From Burkholderiaceae bacterium (GTDB lineage Bacteria; Pseudomonadota; Gammaproteobacteria; Burkholderiales; Burkholderiaceae_C), in NCBI GenBank assembly GCA_017992055.1, contig JAGOPK010000004.1, positions 238,165 through 302,164 of the forward strand: DNA of 64,000 nucleotides, read 5' to 3'. Positions within the stretch are counted from its first letter, which is position 1. Each line of letters begins with the position of its first letter. The notes beneath the pieces are model-generated. The model was given only the letters and a program-made list of their open reading frames with translations. It searched no databases and was not told the origin of the DNA. Positions 56,999 to 64,000 of the stretch are shown here, piece by piece. The position numbers and the translations under genes are program-made.

Positions 56999-58222
56999 TC
57001 ACTTCCAGGCCGGCTTGGCGGCGTTGAGCGCCGCGGTGGCGCGGGCCTTGGGCCACACCACCTCGAACTCGCCGTTCTGCCACTGGCCCACGGTGCCCGG
57101 CGTGGCGGTGTTCTCGCTGCCGGTGAACTTGACCTTGCCGATGATGGTGTCGTGCTCGGTGTTGGCCACGTAGTCGCGGATGGCCTTGCGCTCCAGGCCC
57201 ACCTTGGCCACGGCCGCGGTCAGGATCTCCAGCCCGGCCCAGCAGTGGCCGCTGGCCCAGCGGTCGGGCTCCTTGCCGCCGAACTTCTTGGTGTGGGCGT
57301 CGAAGTAGGCCTTGGCGCCGGCACTGGTTTTGCCGTTCCACGAGCCCATGCCCAGCACGCCCTCGGCGCCGGCCGGCGTCATCACGTTGCGGTAGAGCTG
57401 GAAGGCCGTGCCCACCGAGGCATAGAAGAACTTCGGGTTGAAGCCCACTTCCTTGGCCTGCTTGCTGGCCAGGATGGTGTCGGGCGGGTAGGTGAAGCCG
57501 ATGAAGGCATCGGGGTTCTTGTCCTTGATGCTGCGCAGCACCGGGCTCAGGTCCTTCACGCCACCGGGGTAGCTCTTGTCTTCCACCAGGCTGATGCCCG
57601 AGCCCTGCAGCGCCACCTTCAGCGCCGCATAGTTCTCCAGGCCGAACAGGTCGTCCACATAGATGCAGGCCACGCTCTTCACGCCGCTGGCCTTGAGCAT
57701 GTCCACCAGGGCCTGGGTCATGGGCGCGGGCTGCTGCAGCAGCAGGAAGAAGTAGGGCAGCTTCATCTCCACCAGGCGCTTGCTCAGCGCGGTGGGCGCC
57801 AGGAACGGGTAGCCATAGCGGTTGGCCAGCGGGGCCACCGCGAAGTTGGCATTGCTGCCCCAGGGCGGCAGCACCAGGTCGACCTTGTCGCTGCCCATCA
57901 GTTTCTCGTAGGTGCGCACGCAGGTCTCGACCTCGCTGCGGTCGTCGAAGCTGATCAGCTCGATGGGCCGTTTCTGGCCGCCCACGCTCAGGCCGCCGGC
58001 GGCGTTCTGCTGTTCGGCCCACAGCAGGTAGTTGGGTTCCTGGCTGACCTGGGCGCCACCGGTCCAGGGGCCGGTGCGGGCCATCGCATAACCCACGCGC
58101 ACCGGCTTGGCCTGGGCGATGGCCGGAAAGGCCAGCGTGGCGGCGGCGGCGGCCGCGCCCTGCAGCGCCGTGCGGCGGCTCAGGGAGGCGTCTTTGGCGT
58201 CGTCAAGACGGTTCTGGATCAT
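56999..58222 (-). CDS. ABC transporter periplasmic binding protein (HAAT family)
   Basis: The 407-residue protein is a Leu/Ile/Val-binding-protein-like lipid-free binding protein with a Tat-like signal (SLSRRTALQGAAAAAATLAFPAIAQA). The mature protein starts KPVRVGYAMARTGPWTGG and includes LLWAEQQNAAGGL and VDLVLPPWGSNANFAVAPLAN. ATG 58222 is used because AGGAGAT lies eight bases upstream; an in-frame ATG at 58249 is worse. It starts the operon binding protein–livH–livM–livG–livF, probably with the aldehyde dehydrogenase downstream. Ligand unknown. Confidence 0.85.
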   Translation of the reverse strand: MIQNRLDDAKDASLSRRTALQGAAAAAATLAFPAIAQAKPVRVGYAMARTGPWTGGAQVSQEPNYLLWAEQQNAAGGLSVGGQKRPIELISFDDRSEVETCVRTYEKLMGSDKVDLVLPPWGSNANFAVAPLANRYGYPFLAPTALSKRLVEMKLPYFFLLLQQPAPMTQALVDMLKASGVKSVACIYVDDLFGLENYAALKVALQGSGISLVEDKSYPGGVKDLSPVLRSIKDKNPDAFIGFTYPPDTILASKQAKEVGFNPKFFYASVGTAFQLYRNVMTPAGAEGVLGMGSWNGKTSAGAKAYFDAHTKKFGGKEPDRWASGHCWAGLEILTAAVAKVGLERKAIRDYVANTEHDTIIGKVKFTGSENTATPGTVGQWQNGEFEVVWPKARATAALNAAKPAWK

Positions 58223-58447
58223 GGTTTGGATCTCCTGCTTCTCGCGCATGTCGGTCAGGGCCTGCCTCGTCGGGGCAGGTGTGGAGCCGGACTGTAGGCA
58301 GGGCCCGATGCGCCTGCTTTGCCGGCACTGCCAGCCTGCTTGCCGATTTGTGCACCGCGGCTCGGGACTTTCCCCAGCGATGGCCCGGCCCGGCCCAGGG
58401 ACGATGGCGGCTGCCGATAATCTGGCTCAATCAGCAGAGGTGAGACG

Positions 58448-59428
58448 ATGGGACAGCTCAGCACCGCCATGGACACCGACCAGGTCAGCCCCGGCGACCG
58501 AGTGCCCTACTGGACCGACTGGATCAACCGCCTGTTCCACGGCCTGCGCTCCGACCTCTACGGGGACACCTGCTTCGACGGCCGCATCGCCACCGCCCAG
58601 GCCGGCGACGTGGTGCTGAGCCGGCTCGACAGCAACCGCCACCGCGTGCTGCGCTCAGCCGACCAGGCACGCCAGGGCCACGACAGCGAGGCCTATCTGA
58701 AGATCGTCGCGCCCTACGAGGGCTGCGCCGGCGTCGGCCAGAAGGGACGCCAGGCCTGGGTGTCACCGGGCGAATGGAGCATCTACGACACCACCGACAC
58801 CTATGCGGTGGAAAACCCGGTGCGGGTGGAGCACCTGATCGTGATGCTGCCCAAGGCCCAGCTGGCCGAGCGTGGCCTGGCCATCGACGGCCTGATGGCA
58901 CGCCGCCTGGGCGGCGACGGCGGCATTGCCCGCGTGGCGCTGGAAACCATGCGCAGCGCCTGGCGCGAACTGCCGGGCATGGCGCCGGATTCGGCGCGCG
59001 CGCTGGGCGAGATGATCACCCACAGCGTGCACCTGTCGCTGCTGGACCTGGCCGGCCGCGGCACCGCGGTGACGCAGCGCGAGGCGCTGCGCGAGCGCAT
59101 CAAGCAGCATGTGCTGCGCCACCTGGGCGACCCCGGCCTGAGCGGCGAGCGCATCGCCACCGCCCTGGGCGTGAGCCGGCGTGCGCTGTACAACGCCTTT
59201 GCCGACGAGGCCGACGGCGTGGCCGGCTTTGTGCAGGCGCGGCGCATCGAGGCCTGCCGCGCCGCCTTTGACGATGCGCGCCTGGCCGAGCGCTCGATCA
59301 CCGACATCGCGCTGGCCTTCGGCTTCTCCAACCTCAGCCATTTCAGCCGCGTGTTCCGCGCCCGCACCGGGCTGGCGCCCAGCGAATACCGCGCCGCGGC
59401 GGCGGCCATCCACCAGGCGCGCCGCTGA
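58448..59428 (+). CDS. AraC-family transcriptional regulator
   Basis: The 326-residue protein has an N-terminal AraC-binding-like domain (about 20–200) and two helix-turn-helix motifs at the C-terminus (LSGERIATALGVSRRALYNAFADE, then ITDIALAFGFSNLSHFSRVFRARTG). It resembles the FeaR/AraC-type activators of aromatic amine catabolism in size and layout. It is divergent from the ABC transporter operon, so it probably activates it in response to the imported compound. ATG 58448 is preceded by GAGGTGAGACG. Confidence 0.85.
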   Translation: MGQLSTAMDTDQVSPGDRVPYWTDWINRLFHGLRSDLYGDTCFDGRIATAQAGDVVLSRLDSNRHRVLRSADQARQGHDSEAYLKIVAPYEGCAGVGQKGRQAWVSPGEWSIYDTTDTYAVENPVRVEHLIVMLPKAQLAERGLAIDGLMARRLGGDGGIARVALETMRSAWRELPGMAPDSARALGEMITHSVHLSLLDLAGRGTAVTQREALRERIKQHVLRHLGDPGLSGERIATALGVSRRALYNAFADEADGVAGFVQARRIEACRAAFDDARLAERSITDIALAFGFSNLSHFSRVFRARTGLAPSEYRAAAAAIHQARR

Positions 59429-59466
59429 AGACGCGGTGGGCAGAACGCCCGGCCGACCCGTTGACC

Positions 59467-59478
59467 CCCGGCGCCGGG
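59467..59478. terminator. Possible bidirectional hairpin between araC-like gene and dioxygenase-like gene
   Basis: CCCGGCGCCGGG is a perfect 12-bp palindrome between two convergent genes. It lacks a U-tract, so the terminator call is tentative. Confidence 0.3.
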
Positions 59479-59487
59479 TGCCCCGGC

Positions 59488-61440
59488 TCAGGCAATGACG
59501 ATGCTCAGGCTGGCGCTGTAGCCGTTGGCGGTGTCGCCGGTCACCGTGGCCATCTCGGTGCTGGTCCCGTCGCTGAACACGTTGTCGGCCGCGAAGCTGG
59601 TGACCGAGCTGTTCTGGCCCTTGGTGTAGAGCGAGGTGTTGTACACCGCCTGCGTGGTGGCCTGCGGGAAGGCGATCTGCGTGGTGGCCGTGGCCGTGAC
59701 CGACAGGTTGTTGTTCAGGTACACCTGCACATGGATGTGGGTGATGCGCCCAGCGTACCAGCCCGGGTAGATGGTGGTGAAGCTCACCGCGCCATTGCTG
59801 TCGGTCACCTGGATGCCGCGCAGGTAGGTCAGGCCGGTCTGGCCGGCGTTGTTGCTGACGTTGTAGCCCGAGTACAGGCCGTCCTTGTCGCAGTGCCAGA
59901 TGTAGACCGCGGCGCCGATGACGGGCGCGCAGCCGGCGCTCAGGTCCTGGATCACCAGGTTGACCGTCAGAGGCATGCCGGTCTTCGATTCGCGGATGTC
60001 GCTGCGCAGCATGGCGCTGTTGCTCAGGATGGCCAGCAGCGGATAGGGGCCCTGGGTCTCGGTGGCGGTGATGGTGCAAGTGCCTGCGGCGCTGCGCGTG
60101 GCCGCCACGGTGTAGGTGCGCGTGGTGCTGCCATCGGCGGCCGTGACCACGATGCTCAGCGTGTTGCTGCCCACGCTCAGGGTGATGGCCGACGAGGCGC
60201 TGCCCGAGGCCACCGTCGTGCCGTTCACCAGGACCGTGGCCCCCGCATCGGTGGTGGTGGGCGTGACCGTGATGCTGCTGACCGTGTTGGACACCGTGGC
60301 CACGTAGCTGGTGGTGGCCGCGGCGAACGACGGCGACAGGCTGCCCGAGGACAGCAGCAGCGCGCTCAGGCTGGCGTCGGTGGACAGGGCCGTGGCGCGG
60401 GTGACGGTCAGCGTGGTGGTGCTGGTGGTGCTGCCGTTCTCGGCCGTCACCACGATGGTGAGGGTGTTGCTGCCCACCGCCAGGGCAATGGCCTGCGACA
60501 CATTGCCGCTGGCGACGCTGCTGCCGTTGACCGTGATGGTGGCCGTGCTGCCGCTGGCCGTGGGCGTGACGGTGACCGAGCTGACGCTGTTGGCCACCGC
60601 GGCCGTGTAGCTGCTGGTGCCCGAGCTGAAGGTCGGGCTGATGCTGCCCGAGGACAGCACCAGGCCGGCCAGCGCGGCATCCGACGACACCGAAGCCGAG
60701 GCCCGGGTGACGGTGATGGCGTAGCTGCGCGTGGTCACGCCGTCGGCGGCGGTGACCAGCACCGTCAGCACCGTGGTGCCCACAGCCAGGGCCACGGCCG
60801 CCGAGGCACTGCCGCCGGACGCGCTGACGCCGTTGACCGTGAGCGTGGCGCCGCTGTCGCTGGGGGTGGCGGTGACGCTGATGCTGCTGACGGTGTTGGG
60901 CACCGAGGCGGTGTAGCCCAGCGTGCTGGCGGTGAAGCCGGGGCTGAGCGTGCCGCTGCTCAGCGCCAGGCCCGACAGCGTGGCGGTGGACGAGGCCGCC
61001 GCGCGGGTCACCACCACGGTGTAGGTGCGGGTGCTGCTGGCATCGGCGGCGGTGACCACGATGCTCAGCGTGTTGCTGCCCACGGCCAGCGCGATGGCCG
61101 CGCTGCTGGCGCCGCTGGCCACCGTGGCGCCGTTGACCTGCACCGTGGCGCCGCTGTCGGCCACCGTGGGCGTGACGCTGAGGCTGGCCACGGTGTTGGC
61201 CACGGCCAGCGTGTAGCTGGGGGTGGCGGCGGCAAAGGCCGGGCTCAGGCCGGCGGCCGACAGGCTCAGCCCGGCCAGCGCGGCATTGTTCGAGGCCGTG
61301 CTGCTGCCGTCACCACCGCCGCCGCAGGCGGCCAGGGTCAGCGTGCCCAGGGCCGCGCCCAGGGCCCGGCGGCGTGGCGCCCCGCCTTCGCCGCCGCCCT
61401 GGGCCTGGCGGTGGGTTGAAAAGCGCAGTCGCTGGCTCAT
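59488..61440 (-). CDS. Lipoprotein with four cadherin-like repeats and an intradiol-dioxygenase-like domain
   Basis: The 650-residue protein has an arginine-rich leader (PRRRALGAALG) ending in the lipobox LTLAAC (C39), then GGGG. Residues about 50–445 hold four beta repeats of about 97–100 residues, each with a core like LSGLALSSGTLSPGFTASTLGY and ending in a TRTYTVVVTRA-type strand; they match cadherin-like beta-sandwich domains (PF12733). Residues about 448–650 look like an intradiol ring-cleavage dioxygenase: TETQGPYP, VYIWHCDKDGLYSGYN and YPGWYAGRITHIHVQV, which supply the usual two Tyr and two His iron ligands. It is probably on the cell surface. The DNA of the repeats is internally repetitive. 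Confidence 0.8.
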   Translation of the reverse strand: MSQRLRFSTHRQAQGGGEGGAPRRRALGAALGTLTLAACGGGGDGSSTASNNAALAGLSLSAAGLSPAFAAATPSYTLAVANTVASLSVTPTVADSGATVQVNGATVASGASSAAIALAVGSNTLSIVVTAADASSTRTYTVVVTRAAASSTATLSGLALSSGTLSPGFTASTLGYTASVPNTVSSISVTATPSDSGATLTVNGVSASGGSASAAVALAVGTTVLTVLVTAADGVTTRSYAITVTRASASVSSDAALAGLVLSSGSISPTFSSGTSSYTAAVANSVSSVTVTPTASGSTATITVNGSSVASGNVSQAIALAVGSNTLTIVVTAENGSTTSTTTLTVTRATALSTDASLSALLLSSGSLSPSFAAATTSYVATVSNTVSSITVTPTTTDAGATVLVNGTTVASGSASSAITLSVGSNTLSIVVTAADGSTTRTYTVAATRSAAGTCTITATETQGPYPLLAILSNSAMLRSDIRESKTGMPLTVNLVIQDLSAGCAPVIGAAVYIWHCDKDGLYSGYNVSNNAGQTGLTYLRGIQVTDSNGAVSFTTIYPGWYAGRITHIHVQVYLNNNLSVTATATTQIAFPQATTQAVYNTSLYTKGQNSSVTSFAADNVFSDGTSTEMATVTGDTANGYSASLSIVIA

Positions 61441-61573
61441 GGTGCTCCCCGGGCATGGCCCGTCGAATGGACGCGAGCCACTCTAGGCCGGCCTTGTGTG
61501 CCGCGGGTTGGCGGTCAATGCCGCCTTGTAAAGCCGACCGTGGCCCGGCGGCCGTGGCCCGGCGGCTGTGGCT

Positions 61574-61984
61574 TCAGCAGTGCAGCCAGGGCCGCCAGTC
61601 GATGCGGCCATCGGCAAAGTCGGCCTGCAGGCGCTGGGCGCTGAGCAGCAGCCGCTCGCCCCAAGGCCCCACCAGCTCCAGTTGCAGCGGCTGGCCGTCC
61701 GCGGCCTGCCAGCGGCCGGGCACGGCAAAAGCCCGGTGCCACTGACCCGCGCAGCCCAGGCGGCCGTCGCGCAAACGGCCCGGGCTGGCCTCGCCGCTGG
61801 CGCGGGCGTCGCCGTCCAGGGTCAGCACCAGTCCGGGCGCATGGCCCGGCCGGCCATCGGCATCGCGCAGCAGGGCGGCGGCCAGCAGCAGGCGCAGGCG
61901 GCCGGGGCCCTCGTGCTGCAGGGCCGCCAGTTCGCTGTCGGCCAGCTCGAAGTTCCAGGATGCGGACGGGTCGCTGAGGGCCAT
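61574..61984 (-). CDS. Hypothetical small soluble protein
   Basis: The 136-residue product reads MALSDPSASWNFELADSELAALQ, then LVLTLDGDARASG and LQLELVGPWGERLLLSAQRLQADFADG, an alternating pattern that suggests a beta-sandwich. No signal peptide or known motif is seen. ATG 61984 is used; the frame is open further upstream but those codons overlap the region upstream of gshA. Its role is unknown. It is divergent from gshA. Confidence 0.5.
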   Translation of the reverse strand: MALSDPSASWNFELADSELAALQHEGPGRLRLLLAAALLRDADGRPGHAPGLVLTLDGDARASGEASPGRLRDGRLGCAGQWHRAFAVPGRWQAADGQPLQLELVGPWGERLLLSAQRLQADFADGRIDWRPWLHC

Positions 61985-62109
61985 GGCGCCACAGTCTGCC
62001 CCAGAGCGGACCGGCACCGCGCCTATCACGGATTGCAAAACGCCCAGTCTCACGCCCGTCATTGGCCTCTGCTACCGTACGCCCCCGACTGAGAGAGAGG
62101 AGACCGCCC

Positions 62110-63669
62110 ATGACCGCACTGCAGAAGCGCCTGAGAGCGCTGAGCCCCGCGCAGCTGGCCGGCATGCGCCGCGGCATCGAGAAGGAAAGCCTGCGCGCCC
62201 GTCCCGACGGCACGCTGGCGCTGACGCCGCATCCGCTGTCGCTGGGCTCGGCGCTGACCCATCCCAGCATCACCACCGACTACAGCGAGTCGCAGTTGGA
62301 GCTGATCACCGGCGTGCATGGCACGGTGGACGGCTGTCTGGACGAGCTGAGCGAAATCCACCAGGCCGTCTTCCAGGCCCTGGGCCGTGGCGACGATGCC
62401 GAGCGCCTGTGGGTGGGCAGCATGCCCTGCGGCCTGCCCACCGACGAGACCATCCCGCTGGGCCGCTATGGCTCCAGCAACATCGGCCGCGCCAAGAGCG
62501 TCTACCGCATGGGCCTGGGCCACCGCTACGGCCGGCGCATGCAGACCATCTCGGGCATCCACTACAACTGGTCGATGCCGGGGCTGGACAACGACCAGCA
62601 CTTTGCGCTGATCCGCAACTTCCGCCGCCATGCCTTTGTGCTGCTGACGCTGTTTGGCTCCAGCCCGGCGGTGTGCGCCAGCTTCGTGGCCGGCCGCCAG
62701 CACGAGCTGCTGCCGGTGCCCGGCACCGGCGGCGGCACCATGCACCTGCCGCATGCCACCTCGCTGCGCATGGGCCGGCTGGGCTACCAGAGCGATGCCC
62801 AGGCCTCGCTGGCCGTCAGCTACAACTGCCTGGAACGCTATGCCGATTCGCTGCATGGCGCGCTGACCACGCCCTATGCGCTGTACGAGGCGGTGGGCGT
62901 GCGCAACCCGGGCGGCGAATACAACCAGCTGGCGACCACGCTGCTGCAGATCGAAAACGAGTTCTACGGCCTGATCCGGCCCAAGCGCGTGATCCGCCCC
63001 GGCGAGCGCCCGCTGCATGCGCTGCGCGAGCGCGGCGTGCAGTACATCGAGGTGCGCTGCATGGACCTCGACCCGTTCGAGCCGCTGGGCATCAACGCGC
63101 AGACCATGCACTTCATCGATATCTTCCTGCTGCACTGCCTGCTGGCCGACAGCCCGCCCGACACGCGCGAGGAGATCGGCGCGCTGGGCCGCAACCAGCA
63201 CCGCGCCGCCGCCCGCGGCCGCGAGCCCGGCCTGCTGCTGGAACGCGACGGCGATGTGCTGCCGCTGACCGACTGGGCCCAGCAGCTGCTGGCCGAGTGC
63301 CAGCCGATTGCCGAGGCCCTGGACGCCGCCCAGGGCGGCAGCCGCCACCGCGACGCGCTGGCCAGCGCCCATGCCGGCCTGCGAGCGCCCGACAGCCTGC
63401 CGTCGGCCCGCGTGCTGGCGGCCATGCTGGCCGAGCACGAAGGCAGCCACACCGACTTTGTGCGTGCCCGCAGCCAGGCCACCCGCGCCGCGCTGCTGGC
63501 CCGGCCCTGGCCCGAGGCCAGCGCCGCGCGCTATGCCACGCTGGCCCAGGCCTCGCTGGCCGAGCAGCGCCGCATCGAGGCCGCCGACAGCCTGCCGTTC
63601 GAAACCTGGCGCCAGGCCTATCTGGACCCGGCCACGCTGCAGGTGGCACCGGTGGCCAACGCCGCCTAA
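62110..63669 (+). CDS. gshA: Glutamate–cysteine ligase
   Basis: The 519-residue protein matches the proteobacterial GshA length and carries its main motifs: GMRRGIEKESLR at the start of the active site, SITTDYSESQLELITG, TISGIHYNWSMP and QYIEVRCMDLDPFEPLGI. It joins glutamate and cysteine with ATP, the first step of glutathione synthesis. ATG 62110 is preceded by GAGAGGAGAC. It is a single gene, with an EamA transporter gene convergent 19 bp away. Glutathione could serve detoxification of P450 products, but that link is conjecture. Confidence 0.94.
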   Translation: MTALQKRLRALSPAQLAGMRRGIEKESLRARPDGTLALTPHPLSLGSALTHPSITTDYSESQLELITGVHGTVDGCLDELSEIHQAVFQALGRGDDAERLWVGSMPCGLPTDETIPLGRYGSSNIGRAKSVYRMGLGHRYGRRMQTISGIHYNWSMPGLDNDQHFALIRNFRRHAFVLLTLFGSSPAVCASFVAGRQHELLPVPGTGGGTMHLPHATSLRMGRLGYQSDAQASLAVSYNCLERYADSLHGALTTPYALYEAVGVRNPGGEYNQLATTLLQIENEFYGLIRPKRVIRPGERPLHALRERGVQYIEVRCMDLDPFEPLGINAQTMHFIDIFLLHCLLADSPPDTREEIGALGRNQHRAAARGREPGLLLERDGDVLPLTDWAQQLLAECQPIAEALDAAQGGSRHRDALASAHAGLRAPDSLPSARVLAAMLAEHEGSHTDFVRARSQATRAALLARPWPEASAARYATLAQASLAEQRRIEAADSLPFETWRQAYLDPATLQVAPVANAA

Positions 63670-63688
63670 AGACGGCCCGGGCGCGGCC

Positions 63689-64000
63689 TCAGCGCCGCGT
63701 CGCCAGCCAGATGCTGGGCAGGATCAGCAGCGCGCCCACGCCGTGGTACCAGCGCGGCGGCTCGCCCAGCAGGGCCCAGGCGCTGAAGGCCGCATACACC
63801 GGCCCCAGGTACAGCAGCAGGGCGGTGCGCGTGGCGCCCAGCTCGCGCTGCAAGAACGCATGGGCCTGGTAGGCCAGCATGCCAGGCAGCACCGCGGCGG
63901 CCACCACCAGGCCCAGCGCCGCCCAGCCCAGCGGCGGGCGCGGCAGAAACAGCCATTCCCACAGCGTGAACGGCGCCAGCACCACCAGGCCGCCGGCGGT
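63689..64000 (-). CDS. EamA/DMT-family transporter, 5' part outside window
   Basis: The visible 103 C-terminal residues (TAGGLVVLAPFTLWEWLFLP through AAFSAWALLGEPPRWYHGVGALLILPSIWLATRR) contain four helices and the G-E-P/GE....G..LI pattern of the second EamA repeat. It is an inner-membrane transporter of unknown substrate. The gene extends beyond the right edge of the window, so its start is unseen. Confidence 0.8.
   Translation of the reverse strand, partial: TAGGLVVLAPFTLWEWLFLPRPPLGWAALGLVVAAAVLPGMLAYQAHAFLQRELGATRTALLLYLGPVYAAFSAWALLGEPPRWYHGVGALLILPSIWLATRR

Overview
The window is high-GC (about 70% by eye) except for a lower-GC block near 38–47 kb. Gene content (Bug-family binding proteins, an L-rhamnose operon of rhizobial type, UraD/PuuE/PuuD purine catabolism, GshA, 7TMR-DISM GGDEF proteins) and strong C/G third-position codon use fit a betaproteobacterium of the order Burkholderiales (Rubrivivax/Leptothrix/Ideonella-like). 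That placement is inferred from gene content and composition only. No rRNA, tRNA or CRISPR array was recognised.

Layout. 1–9.3 kb: a partial MlaE-type permease, an EamA exporter, a spermidine-synthase-like membrane protein split over two overlapping genes, a 7TMR-DISM diguanylate cyclase, small proteins and a large winged-helix/STAND regulator. 9.3–16.4 kb: a MocR regulator divergent from a DJ-1/PfpI protein with a perfect 30-bp palindrome between them, two large histidine kinases and a histidine phosphatase. 16.7–21.5 kb: L-rhamnose catabolism (rhaD aldolase/dehydrogenase, rhaI, rhaK). 21.5–27.6 kb: an MDR oxidoreductase with a LysR regulator, two small lipoproteins (glycine-zipper and BON), and a signalling group (single REC protein, REC-GGDEF, CHASE3-type kinase). 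27.7–30.9 kb: a three-gene operon with a membrane protein carrying a TIR-like C-terminal region, a MoaD/ThiS ubiquitin-like protein and a BNR-repeat protein. 31–37.8 kb: purine/allantoin catabolism (M20 hydrolase, a UraD–allantoate amidohydrolase fusion, PuuE, UraH, a Bug binding protein, PuuD).

37.9–46.8 kb is the most unusual part: an integron gene-cassette array. Seven near-identical 112-bp sites, each running from GCCTAAC (or a close variant) to GTTAGGC (or a variant) with a long internal inverted repeat, are attC recombination sites; one further divergent site and at least two degenerate remnants flank them. They separate small promoterless-looking genes on the minus strand, most of whose stop codons lie inside the attC core (GCC-TAA-C). 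No integron integrase is present in the window, so within these limits it is an attC cluster lacking an integrase. Cassettes encode an EthD-like protein (possible), DUF1398, VOC, GNAT, an alpha/beta hydrolase broken by an IS5-family element with a TTAA target duplication, a TIR–TPR protein, a HEPN-motif protein, an HNH nuclease, two membrane proteins and a plus-strand orphan. The consecutive TIR, HEPN and HNH cassettes look like an anti-phage/conflict block.

47–64 kb: a GNAT enzyme, then what may be an aromatic or aryl-ether catabolic region: IclR regulator with its operator, a Bug binding protein co-transcribed with a self-sufficient P450–reductase fusion, an aldehyde dehydrogenase, a five-gene branched-chain-type ABC importer and a divergent AraC regulator. 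It is followed by a lipoprotein with four cadherin-like repeats fused to an intradiol-dioxygenase-like domain, a small hypothetical gene, gshA, and a partial EamA transporter.
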